Under the pieces are notes generated by a model. It searched no databases and had not been told where the DNA came from. It saw only the letters and a program-made list of their open reading frames with translations. Position numbers and translations under genes: made by a program. From assembly GCA_000715685.1 (NCBI GenBank), contig KL569426.1:27942-34149 (forward strand): a stretch of DNA of 6,208 bases, in the 5' to 3' direction. The DNA comes from Streptomyces lilacinus (lineage in GTDB: Bacteria; Actinomycetota; Actinomycetes; Streptomycetales; Streptomycetaceae). Shown here piece after piece: positions 1-6,185 of the stretch (position 1 is the first letter of the stretch; every line of letters starts with the position of its first letter).

Positions 1-1544
1 CCCGCCGCCACCTGGTCCTGCGTCTGCGCGGCAGCGCGATCGCACCACACCGCCAGCCGCCCGCCCCGCACCCGGTCCGGCCCCGCCGTCGCCGCGGCCA
101 CCGCCGCCGTGCCGCGCAGCACCGCCGGCGACCACTGCCCGTAGATCCGCTCCCCGGTCGGGTAGCGGAACTCGTTCGGCTCACCGAGCACGTAGTAGAG
201 GTACTCGTCGTTCAGATTGACCAGCGTCCGTCCCTCGTTCAGGTAGTCCTGCGGGCGGCGCGCGCCGATTTCCTTGCCCGTCCAGTACTCGACTTCGATG
301 GATTTGTCGGGCGCGACGACGCCGCCGGTGAAGAAGCCGTCGTTCCACGCCTTCGGCGTCTTGCCCAGGCTGCGCACGATCGCCGCCCGTTCGTTGAGCC
401 AGCCGGTCGCGAGGTCCTGGACCCGCCCGCGGGGTCCGAACCGCGCCCGGGCGAGCTGGGCGAGGCGCGGGTAGGAGGCCTGCGGGTCGCGGGACATCAG
501 GGCGCGGTACTCGTCGGCGCCGAGGTGGAACCACCGGCCCGGGAAGAGCGGCGCGTACTCGCGCAGCAGGTCGTCGACGATGCGCGCCGCCTCGGGGTTG
601 GCGATGTCGACGGCGCCGCGCGCGACGGCCCCGGTGGCGTCGCGGAGCTGCAGGCCGGGGTGGGCGGCGATGACCGCGCCGAGGTGGCCCGGCGAGTCGA
701 TCTCGGGGACGACGGTGATGTGGAGGGCGGTCGCGAGGTCGGTGATGCGGCGCAGCTGGACCTTGGTGAGGTGCTGGGCCGAGACGATCTCGGGGTGCGA
801 GGAGCTCTCGATACGGAAGCCCTGGTCGTCGGAGAAGTGCAGGCCGAGCTGGTTGAGCTTGAGGTCGGCCATCTCGCGGAGCCGGTTCTCGATCCAGTCG
901 GCGGTGAAGTGCTTGCGGGCGATGTCGAGGTTGAGGCCGCGCTGGGCGCGGTCGGGCGCGTCCTTGACCGTGCCCTCGGGCAGGCCGCCGCCGGTGCGCA
1001 CGGCCTGGAGGACGGTGCGGGTGCCGTAGAAGAGACCGGCGTCGTCGGGGGCGGTGATGGTGACCTTGCGGCCGGCGGTGGTGAGCTCGTACGACTCGGG
1101 GCCGCCGGCCTGGCCGGGGCGGGGCACGAGCTCGACGTCGCCCTCGCGGGCCGGGCCCTTGTCGAAGGCGAGGCCCAGGTCGCCGGCGAGTCGGCGGGCC
1201 TCGTCGGCCTCCTTGCCGTTCGGGTCGGCGACGACGCGGGCGCCGGGCGCGGGCCGCCAGCCGGGGCCGGCCTGCTGGGTGAAGGACCGCACGGCCGGGA
1301 CCGTGGCCGGCACGCCCGGCGGCACGGGGGCGGGCGCGGCGGCCGCGGCGGAGGAGGACGGGGAGGGGGTGCCGCCCGGGGAGGCGACGGTCGAGCCCTG
1401 GGGGGAGCGCGAGTCGTCGCGGCCGGGGTGACCGGCGGTGCCGTCCCTCGGACAGCCCATCAGCGTCATGGTGGCGAGCAGGACGAAACTGGCCACCGTT
1501 CCCCGGACGGCCGACGCCCGAGTGATCCTGACAGACCGTCCCAT
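1..1544 (-). CDS. GH20 glycoside hydrolase (beta-N-acetylhexosaminidase or lacto-N-biosidase type), putative lipoprotein, C-terminus cut by window edge
   Basis: 514 codons are visible; the end lies beyond base 1. Family GH20 enzymes remove N-acetylhexosamine units, or lacto-N-biose in one subgroup, from glycan ends by substrate-assisted retaining catalysis. The ATG at 1544 sits 8 nt after a perfect AGGAGG. Residues 1-31 look like a lipoprotein signal: basic start, hydrophobic stretch about 17-29, and L-M-G-C ending at C31. Residues 38-85 are a Ser/Pro/Ala/Gly linker. About 95-195 fits the GH20 N-terminal alpha/beta domain, and the TIM barrel starts near RGLNLDIAR (202-210). Barrel motifs are HFSDDQGFRIE (236-246), PEIDSPGH (280-287) and the catalytic HLGADE (340-345), with D344 positioning the acetamido group and E345 as acid/base. 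Pocket tryptophans are probably W400, W421, W471 and W500. Oddly, Y-x-D reads Y448-L-Y450 and the late W-x-E reads W500-C-D502. The gene is divergent from sdhC. GH20 membership is near certain; exact substrate is open. Confidence 0.93.
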   Translation of the reverse strand, partial: MGRSVRITRASAVRGTVASFVLLATMTLMGCPRDGTAGHPGRDDSRSPQGSTVASPGGTPSPSSSAAAAAPAPVPPGVPATVPAVRSFTQQAGPGWRPAPGARVVADPNGKEADEARRLAGDLGLAFDKGPAREGDVELVPRPGQAGGPESYELTTAGRKVTITAPDDAGLFYGTRTVLQAVRTGGGLPEGTVKDAPDRAQRGLNLDIARKHFTADWIENRLREMADLKLNQLGLHFSDDQGFRIESSSHPEIVSAQHLTKVQLRRITDLATALHITVVPEIDSPGHLGAVIAAHPGLQLRDATGAVARGAVDIANPEAARIVDDLLREYAPLFPGRWFHLGADEYRALMSRDPQASYPRLAQLARARFGPRGRVQDLATGWLNERAAIVRSLGKTPKAWNDGFFTGGVVAPDKSIEVEYWTGKEIGARRPQDYLNEGRTLVNLNDEYLYYVLGEPNEFRYPTGERIYGQWSPAVLRGTAAVAAATAGPDRVRGGRLAVWCDRAAAQTQDQVAA

Positions 1545-1552
1545 GGAGCAAA

Positions 1553-1558
1553 CCTCCT
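1553..1558 (-). promoter_or_regulatory. Ribosome binding site of the GH20 gene
   Basis: On the minus strand this reads AGGAGG, a full match to the anti-Shine-Dalgarno core, with 8 nt to the ATG at 1544. It fixes the start codon. The TTG at 1551 is out of frame with the GH20 domain and too close to the site. Confidence 0.85.
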
Positions 1559-1670
1559 ATGTGGGGCTTTCATGCCGAAGATATGCGTTTTTACCCTGTT
1601 CGCCCAGACTTCACGCCCGGACACGCCGGGACGCATCGGACAAGTCGTCCGCGTCCCGGCCGCGGGTTCC

Positions 1671-1690
1671 CGTACGGCCTAGGCCGTACG
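1671..1690. repeat. Perfect 20-bp palindrome, candidate operator
   Basis: CGTACGGCCTAGGCCGTACG is identical to its own reverse complement with no central spacer, and the symmetry stops at the next base on each side. It lies 127 bp before the GH20 start codon and 146 bp before the sdhC start codon, a position suited to controlling either or both genes. It could be the operator of a dimeric regulator or, in RNA, a short hairpin. There is no T-tract after it on either strand, so a terminator is less likely. The binding protein is unknown to me. Confidence 0.6.
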
Positions 1691-1745
1691 TGCCTCTTTG
1701 ATCACACCTGACGCACCCCGGGGGACCGAACCGAGAAGGCGTCGC

Positions 1746-1751
1746 TACGAT
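1746..1751 (+). promoter_or_regulatory. Possible -10 element of the sdhCDAB promoter
   Basis: TACGAT fits the TANNNT pattern of -10 elements used by the main actinobacterial sigma factor. Initiation just downstream would give a leader of roughly 75-80 nt before the sdhC start. The hexamer at a 17-bp spacing upstream (GGACCG) is a poor match to TTGACA, so this is only a weak candidate. Confidence 0.25.
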
Positions 1752-1823
1752 GGCCAGGGCCGGTGGACCGTACCCGGCCGGGCCCGACCGACAGAGAAGC
1801 CGGCAGGCCCCAATCCCGCTCCC

Positions 1824-1829
1824 GGAGGG
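1824..1829 (+). promoter_or_regulatory. Ribosome binding site of sdhC
   Basis: GGAGGG lies 6 nt before the GTG at 1836. It decides in favour of that GTG over in-frame upstream starts such as the TTG at 1698, which would add 46 low-complexity residues that are not part of the SdhC family. Confidence 0.8.
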
Positions 1830-1835
1830 TTTTCC

Positions 1836-2216
1836 GTGCCGGCTGGAACGCTGTACCGCGGCCGGGAAGGCATGTGGTCCTGGGTGGCTCATCGAGTCAC
1901 CGGCGTCCTCATTTTCTTCTTCCTGTTCGTGCACGTCCTTGACACCGCTCTCGTTCGCGTCTCCCCCGAGGCCTACGACGACGTCGTCGCCACGTACAAG
2001 ACGCCCATCGTCAACGTGATGGAGTACGGCCTCGTCGCCGCCATCCTCTTCCACGCTCTCAACGGCCTCCGCGTCATCGCCGTGGACTTCTGGTCCAAGG
2101 GCCCGCGGTACCAGAAGCAGATGCTGTGGACCGTTGTCGGTGTCTGGGTCGTGCTGATGGCAGGCGCCTTCTACCCCGTGCTCCAGCACACGCTGCGCAC
2201 GCTGTTCGGGAGCTGA
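1836..2216 (+). CDS. sdhC: Succinate dehydrogenase cytochrome b subunit SdhC (membrane anchor)
   Basis: This 126-residue integral membrane protein begins at a GTG (MPAGTLYRGREG). Together with SdhD it anchors complex II, binds heme b and forms the quinone site. Three membrane segments are visible: about 20-41, 60-82 and 96-116. The helix I entry has the family motif H19-R20-V-T-G, equivalent to HRVSG in E. coli SdhC, where the arginine lines the quinone pocket. H73 in LFHALNGLRV matches the E. coli axial heme ligand (His84). A further histidine, H33 (FVHVLD), lies inside helix I and could serve a second heme. It is the first gene of the operon, with 7 bp to sdhD. Length and order of segments are normal for actinobacterial SdhC. 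Family assignment is very secure; heme number is inference. Confidence 0.95.
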   Translation: MPAGTLYRGREGMWSWVAHRVTGVLIFFFLFVHVLDTALVRVSPEAYDDVVATYKTPIVNVMEYGLVAAILFHALNGLRVIAVDFWSKGPRYQKQMLWTVVGVWVVLMAGAFYPVLQHTLRTLFGS

Positions 2217-2223
2217 GACGCGA

Positions 2224-2700
2224 ATGTCCGCTGAAACCACCCCCGCCGCGGCGGCCGTGAGCGACGTGTCGCTGTACGACGTCGACAACCCGGCCCCGCT
2301 CATCGAGGCGCCGCGCAAGCGCACCAAGAAGACGCCCAAGGCGACCCGCACCAACTTCGAGCTGTACGGCTGGCTGTTCATGCGGCTGTCCGGCATCCTG
2401 CTGGTCGTCCTCGTCCTCGGCCACCTGCTGATCCAGCTCGTCCTCGACGGCGGCGTCAGCAAGATCGGCTTCGCCTTCGTGGCCGGCCGCTGGGCCTCGC
2501 CGTTCTGGCAGGCCTGGGACCTCCTCATGCTGTGGCTCGCGATGCTGCACGGCGCGAACGGCCTCCGCACGGTCATCAACGACTACGCGGAGCGGGACAC
2601 CACCCGCTTCTGGCTGAAGATGCTGCTGTACACCGCCACGGTGTTCACCGTCCTGCTGGGCACGCTGGTGATCTTCACCTTCGACCCGAACATCCGCTAG
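2224..2700 (+). CDS. sdhD: Succinate dehydrogenase membrane anchor subunit SdhD
   Basis: A protein of 158 residues, and the second anchor of complex II. A hydrophilic, Pro/Lys-rich N-terminal tail (1-43) precedes three membrane segments: about 50-74, 97-118 and 131-152. H109 in MLHGANGLRTVINDY corresponds to the heme ligand His71 of E. coli SdhD. D120-Y121 stand at the same 11- and 12-residue distance as E. coli Asp82-Tyr83, whose tyrosine hydrogen-bonds the quinone. H67 (LGHLLIQ) sits in helix I and is a possible extra heme ligand. The ATG at 2224 has only a loose GGGAG (2208-2212) 11 nt upstream, overlapping the sdhC stop region, which suggests coupled translation. The E. coli protein is about 115 residues; the difference lies mainly in the N-terminal tail. 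Confidence 0.93.
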   Translation: MSAETTPAAAAVSDVSLYDVDNPAPLIEAPRKRTKKTPKATRTNFELYGWLFMRLSGILLVVLVLGHLLIQLVLDGGVSKIGFAFVAGRWASPFWQAWDLLMLWLAMLHGANGLRTVINDYAERDTTRFWLKMLLYTATVFTVLLGTLVIFTFDPNIR

Positions 2701-2723
2701 GCCACGGGGCTGAGGTACTCACA

Positions 2724-4478
2724 ATGAAGATCCACAAGTACGACACCGTCATCGTCGGCGCCGGTGGCGCCGGCATGCGCGCGGCCATCGAGTCGACCAA
2801 GCGCAGCCGCACGGCGGTGCTCACCAAGCTCTACCCGACCCGCTCCCACACCGGCGCCGCCCAGGGCGGCATGGCCGCCGCCCTCGCGAACGTCGAGGAG
2901 GACAACTGGGAGTGGCACACCTTCGACACGATCAAGGGCGGCGACTACCTGGTCGACCAGGACGCCGCCGAGATCCTGGCGAAGGAGGCCATCGACGCGG
3001 TCCTCGACCTCGAGAAGATGGGCCTGCCGTTCAACCGCACCCCGGACGGCACCATCGACCAGCGCCGCTTCGGCGGTCACAGCCGCAACCACGGCGAGGC
3101 CCCGGTCCGCCGGTCCTGCTACGCCGCGGACCGCACCGGCCACATGATCCTCCAGACGCTGTACCAGAACTGCGTCAAGGAGGGCGTGGAGTTCTTCAAC
3201 GAGTTCTACGTCCTCGACCAGCTGATCACCGAGGTCGACGGCATCAAGAAGTCGGCCGGTGTGGTCGCCTACGAGCTGGCCACCGGCGAGATCCACGTCT
3301 TCCAGGCCAAGTCGGTCATCTACGCCTCCGGCGGCACCGGCAAGTTCTTCAAGGTGACCTCCAACGCGCACACCCTGACGGGTGACGGCCAGGCGGCCTG
3401 CTACCGCCGCGGCCTGCCGCTGGAGGACATGGAGTTCTTCCAGTTCCACCCGACCGGCATCTGGCGCATGGGCATCCTCCTGACGGAGGGCGCCCGCGGT
3501 GAGGGCGGCATCCTCCGCAACAAGGACGGCGAGCGCTTCATGGAGAAGTACGCGCCGGTCATGAAGGACCTCGCGTCCCGTGACGTCGTCTCGCGCTCCA
3601 TCTACACGGAGATCCGCGAGGGTCGCGGCTGCGGTCCCGAGGGCGACCACGTCTACCTCGACCTCACCCACCTGCCGCCGGAGCAGCTGGACGCCAAGCT
3701 GCCCGACATCACCGAGTTCGCGCGCACGTACCTCGGCATCGAGCCCTACACGGACCCGATCCCGATCCAGCCCACCGCGCACTACGCCATGGGCGGCATC
3801 CCGACCAACGTCGAGGGCGAGGTGCTGGCCGACAACGACACCGTCGTCCCCGGCCTCTACGCCGCCGGCGAGGTCGCCTGCGTGTCCGTGCACGGCGCCA
3901 ACCGCCTGGGCACGAACTCGCTGCTCGACATCAACGTCTTCGGCCGCCGCGCGGGCATCGCCGCCGCGGAGTACGCGCAGAAGGCCGACTTCGTCGAGCT
4001 GCCGGAGGACCCGGCCTCGCTCGTCGTCGAGCAGGTCGAGCGGCTGCGCAACTCCACGGGCACCGAGCGGGTCGCCGAGCTCCGCAAGGAGCTGCAGGAG
4101 ACCATGGACGCCAACGTCATGGTCTTCCGCACCGAGCAGACCATCAAGACGGCCGTCGAGAAGATCGCCGAGCTGCGCGAGCGCTACAAGAACGTGTCCA
4201 TCCAGGACAAGGGCAAGCGCTTCAACACCGACCTGCTGGAGGCCGTCGAGCTGGGCAACCTGCTCGACCTGGCCGAGGTGATGGCCGTGTCCGCGCTCGC
4301 GCGCAAGGAGTCGCGCGGTGGTCACTACCGCGAGGACTTCCCCAACCGCGACGACGTCAACTTCATGCGGCACACCATGGCGTACCGGGAGGTGGACGCT
4401 GCCGGCAACGACAGCATCCGCCTCGACTACAAGCCGGTGGTGCAGACCCGCTACCAGCCGATGGAGCGTAAGTACTGA
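2724..4478 (+). CDS. sdhA: Succinate dehydrogenase flavoprotein subunit SdhA
   Basis: This 584-residue subunit oxidises succinate to fumarate on the cytoplasmic face of complex II, joining the TCA cycle to respiration (EC 1.3.5.1). The N-terminal dinucleotide-binding motif is VIVGAGGAGMRAA (9-21). H42 in SHTGAAQGG is the predicted covalent FAD ligand (E. coli His45). Active-site residues in place are H242 (HPTG), T254-E255 in LLTEGARGEGG, the proton-shuttling R286 (SRDVVSR), H353 (TAHYAMGG) and R394 (GANRLGTNSLLD). FAD-binding AAGEVACVSVHG is at 380-391. The C-terminal helical domain ends at RYQPMERKY. The ATG at 2724 follows GAGG (2712-2715) by 8 nt, and the protein starts directly with the flavin fold. 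The stop codon shares one base with the sdhB start. No defect is seen. Confidence 0.98.
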   Translation: MKIHKYDTVIVGAGGAGMRAAIESTKRSRTAVLTKLYPTRSHTGAAQGGMAAALANVEEDNWEWHTFDTIKGGDYLVDQDAAEILAKEAIDAVLDLEKMGLPFNRTPDGTIDQRRFGGHSRNHGEAPVRRSCYAADRTGHMILQTLYQNCVKEGVEFFNEFYVLDQLITEVDGIKKSAGVVAYELATGEIHVFQAKSVIYASGGTGKFFKVTSNAHTLTGDGQAACYRRGLPLEDMEFFQFHPTGIWRMGILLTEGARGEGGILRNKDGERFMEKYAPVMKDLASRDVVSRSIYTEIREGRGCGPEGDHVYLDLTHLPPEQLDAKLPDITEFARTYLGIEPYTDPIPIQPTAHYAMGGIPTNVEGEVLADNDTVVPGLYAAGEVACVSVHGANRLGTNSLLDINVFGRRAGIAAAEYAQKADFVELPEDPASLVVEQVERLRNSTGTERVAELRKELQETMDANVMVFRTEQTIKTAVEKIAELRERYKNVSIQDKGKRFNTDLLEAVELGNLLDLAEVMAVSALARKESRGGHYREDFPNRDDVNFMRHTMAYREVDAAGNDSIRLDYKPVVQTRYQPMERKY

Positions 4479-5239
4479 TGGCTACCCCGACTCTCGAGAA
4501 GGTCGACTCCGCGGCTCAGGAGGCCTCGCCGTACATCACGGTCGTCTTCCGGATCCGCCGCTTCAACCCGGAGGTCTCCGCGGAGGCCACCTGGCAGGAC
4601 TTCGCGGTCGAGATCGACCCGAAGGAGCGCGTGCTCGACGGTCTCCACAAGATCAAGTGGGACCAGGACGGCTCGCTGACCTTCCGTCGCTCCTGCGCGC
4701 ACGGCATCTGCGGCTCCGACGCGATGCGGATCAACGGCAAGAACCGCCTCGCGTGCAAGACGCTGATCAAGGACATCAACCCGTCCAAGCCGATCACGGT
4801 CGAGCCCATCAAGGGCCTGACGGTCCTCAAGGACCTCGTGGTCGACATGGAGCCGTTCTTCCAGGCGTACCGCGACGTCATGCCCTTCCTGATCACCAAG
4901 GGCAACGAGCCGACGCGCGAGCGTCTGCAGTCCGCCGAGGACCGCGAGCGCTTCGACGACACCACCAAGTGCATCCTGTGCGCCGCGTGCACCTCCTCGT
5001 GCCCGGTGTTCTGGAACGACGGCCAGTACTTCGGCCCGGCGGCGATCGTCAACGCGCACCGCTTCATCTTCGACTCGCGTGACGAGGCGGGCGAGCAGCG
5101 CCTGGAGATCCTCAACGACAAGGACGGCGTGTGGCGTTGCCGCACGACGTTCAACTGCACGGACGCCTGCCCGCGTGGCATCGAGGTCACCAAGGCGATC
5201 CAGGAGGTGAAGCGAGCGCTGATCACGCGCCGCTTCTGA
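4478..5239 (+). CDS. sdhB: Succinate dehydrogenase iron-sulfur subunit SdhB
   Basis: A 253-residue subunit that carries electrons from the SdhA flavin to the quinone through three clusters. The N-terminal ferredoxin-like domain holds the [2Fe-2S] ligands C73, C78, D81 and C93; the aspartate in third place is also found in E. coli SdhB (Asp63). The C-terminal domain has C165, C168, C171 for [4Fe-4S], C175-P, then C221, C227 and C231-P, giving the usual mix of [4Fe-4S] and [3Fe-4S] ligands. After C175-P the sequence is VFWN with a single tryptophan where E. coli and mitochondria have two, and R222 replaces the E. coli His207 next to the [3Fe-4S] cluster. The ATG overlaps the sdhA stop (TGATG), implying translational coupling; a GGAG lies 11 nt upstream. 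It is the last gene before the terminator. Confidence 0.98.
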   Translation: MATPTLEKVDSAAQEASPYITVVFRIRRFNPEVSAEATWQDFAVEIDPKERVLDGLHKIKWDQDGSLTFRRSCAHGICGSDAMRINGKNRLACKTLIKDINPSKPITVEPIKGLTVLKDLVVDMEPFFQAYRDVMPFLITKGNEPTRERLQSAEDRERFDDTTKCILCAACTSSCPVFWNDGQYFGPAAIVNAHRFIFDSRDEAGEQRLEILNDKDGVWRCRTTFNCTDACPRGIEVTKAIQEVKRALITRRF

Positions 5240-5278
5240 TCTCCTCGGTTGGTCTCCTCGGCCGATCTCCTTCGGCCT
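5240..5278 (+). repeat. Three imperfect 13-bp tandem repeats after sdhB
   Basis: The units TCTCCTCGGTTGG (5240-5252), TCTCCTCGGCCGA (5253-5265) and TCTCCTTCGGCCT (5266-5278) follow the sdhB stop codon at once and end just before the terminator hairpin. The shared core is TCTCCTCGG; the third unit has one extra T. They are non-coding. They may be slippage products, or they may have no function. Confidence 0.6.
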
Positions 5279-5280
5279 CG

Positions 5281-5331
5281 GCGAGGGCCCGCTTCTCCAC
5301 CCCCGGGTGGGGAGCGGGCCCTCGCTCTTTT
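5281..5331 (+). terminator. Rho-independent terminator of the sdhCDAB operon
   Basis: A long GC-rich inverted repeat: GCGAGGGCCCGCT (5281-5293) pairs perfectly with AGCGGGCCCTCGC (5313-5325). The stem continues inward with one bulge and one non-Watson-Crick pair to CCACC/GGTGG around a small loop near 5303-5306. It is followed by TCTTTT (5326-5331). This is the expected form for a plus-strand terminator. The T-tract runs into the stop codon of the convergent DUF4132 gene (5331-5333). On the minus strand the hairpin is preceded by an A-run but is not followed by a T-tract, so it would be weaker in that direction. Confidence 0.9.
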
Positions 5332-6185
5332 CAGAGCTGGCTGGTGATGGTCAGGTCGGTGATCTCCGTGTCCCGGGCGAGCATCATGGCCTTGCTGAGG
5401 ATGACCGAGAGCGTCCGGTCGCCCTCGAAGGGCAGGAAGCCGGTGTCCCCGGCCGTGGCCCCGGCGCCCTTGGGGACGATGCACAGGTAGCGGTCGTGCG
5501 GGCTGATGAGGATGTTGCCCGAGCCCATGTGGATCTTGTACGTGTGCCGGTCGCCCCGCACCAGCAGGAAGCGGCCCTCGATCGTGCAGCGGTCGGCTAT
5601 CGCGAGCCTCGGTATCAGCCGGGCCAGCAGCGCGGCGCGGGTCTGGGCGCTCTGCGACAGCTCGCCGAAACCGTACGACGTCCAGTACTCCCGGAAGCGG
5701 CCCTCGGGGCCGCCGTCCTGCCAGGTGGGGTCGTTGCCCAGGCTCGCCACGCCGACGAACAGGTCGACGTCGCGCAGGACTTCGCTGAGCACCAGCTCCG
5801 GCACCTCGGCGAGCGGCAGGGACTCGGAGGGCGGCTGGTTCCAGCCGAGGCGGTACTCGCCGGAGCCGGCGTGGGCCGTGTGCTGCGGCGCGTCGATCGG
5901 ATAGAAGCGGACCTGGTCGGTGGCGAGCCAGAGGTAGCTGCCGGACTCGGTGATGTTGTCGCCCGTCCAGTCCTCGACGCCGTCCACCCAGAACTCCGCG
6001 CGCAGTCCCCACTCGGGCAACTCGCGTGTCGCGGGCGGGTATTCGTCGTCCACGCCCAGACGCAGCTTGTTGCGCCAGCCCCGGATCGCGGCCAGGGAGT
6101 GGAACTGGTGCTGGCGCAGCACGTGGGCGGCGAAGCGGTTGGAGTAGACGCGGGTGGCGCGCTCGGCATCGGTCAGCAGGTACAC
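5331..6185 (-). CDS. DUF4132 family protein, C-terminal 284 residues only (truncated at contig end)
   Basis: Bases 6185 to 5331 encode the last 284 residues of a DUF4132 protein, a family of large bacterial proteins often over 1000 residues long with no settled role; E. coli YehI/MolR belongs to the wider group. Recognisable conserved stretches, numbered from the first genomic codon, are VLRQHQFHSLAAIRGWRNKLRL (22-43, spanning a typical family block), LPEWGLRAEFWV (56-67), ATDQVRFYP (88-96), FVGVASLGNDPTW (143-155), REYWTSYGFGELS (165-177), YKIHMGSGNILI (216-227), YLCIVP (233-238) and FEGDRTLSVILSKAMMLA (253-270). No signal peptide or membrane segment is seen, so it is probably cytoplasmic. 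The N-terminal part is missing because the contig ends: the apparent GTG start at 6200 and the first five residues (MYKRQ) come from sequencing adapter. The gene converges on sdhB with 91 bp between stop codons. No function is proposed. Confidence 0.88.
   Translation of the reverse strand: MYLLTDAERATRVYSNRFAAHVLRQHQFHSLAAIRGWRNKLRLGVDDEYPPATRELPEWGLRAEFWVDGVEDWTGDNITESGSYLWLATDQVRFYPIDAPQHTAHAGSGEYRLGWNQPPSESLPLAEVPELVLSEVLRDVDLFVGVASLGNDPTWQDGGPEGRFREYWTSYGFGELSQSAQTRAALLARLIPRLAIADRCTIEGRFLLVRGDRHTYKIHMGSGNILISPHDRYLCIVPKGAGATAGDTGFLPFEGDRTLSVILSKAMMLARDTEITDLTITSQL

Larger units (their letters stand above)
1545..1835. promoter_or_regulatory. Divergent intergenic region between the GH20 gene and sdhC
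   Basis: This 291-bp stretch must carry the promoters of both flanking operons. From left to right it holds the GH20 ribosome binding site, a locally AT-richer patch (about 1571-1597) that probably lies in the GH20 promoter or leader, a weak inverted repeat (GGGACGC 1628-1634 with GCGTCCC 1651-1657), the perfect palindrome at 1671-1690, a possible -10 hexamer TACGAT at 1746-1751 facing sdhC, a GC-rich palindrome CCCGGCCGGG at 1773-1782, and the sdhC ribosome binding site. I found no convincing -35/-10 pair on either strand. I also saw no obvious match to the DasR-type (TGGTCTAGACCA) or Rex-type (TGTGAAC-N3-TTCACA) operators. No protein-coding gene is supported here. Confidence 0.6.

Noticed and set aside
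181..1551. Long minus-strand open frame (456 codons) starting at a TTG
   Set aside because: It is extremely Arg/Pro-rich and lies in a different frame from the GH20 domain on the same strand, which carries all catalytic motifs. It is a high-GC shadow.
525..1682. Long plus-strand open frame opposite the GH20 gene
   Set aside because: Its composition is Gly/Ala/Asp/Val-rich with no recognisable domain. It is antisense to a clear GH20 gene and runs into the intergenic region.
1698..1835. In-frame upstream extension of sdhC from a TTG at 1698 (46 more residues)
   Set aside because: The added residues are Pro/Arg/Gly-rich and unlike the SdhC family. The GTG at 1836 has a strong GGAGGG at good spacing and gives the usual 126-residue length.
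1545..1835. DasR-type operator before the GH20 gene or Rex-type operator before sdhC
   Set aside because: I looked for TGGTCTAGACCA-like and TGTGAAC-N3-TTCACA-like sites by eye and found no acceptable match. A matrix scan would be more sensitive.
1611..2579. Minus-strand open frame opposite sdhC and sdhD
   Set aside because: It has no family features, and the plus strand encodes two recognisable membrane anchors over most of its span.
2532..2723. Upstream in-frame extension of sdhA into sdhD
   Set aside because: It is an unrelated translation overlapping the real sdhD frame. The ATG at 2724 has its own ribosome binding site and begins the flavin-binding fold directly.
2697..4373. 558-codon minus-strand open frame opposite sdhA
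   Set aside because: It is Leu/Val/Asp/Gly/Ala-biased antisense shadow caused by GC-rich codon use. sdhA is complete and unmistakable on the plus strand.
4516..6012. 498-codon minus-strand open frame spanning sdhB and the DUF4132 region
   Set aside because: It crosses a terminator and two convergent genes in another frame. It has no domain and an Arg/Pro-rich stretch typical of a shadow.
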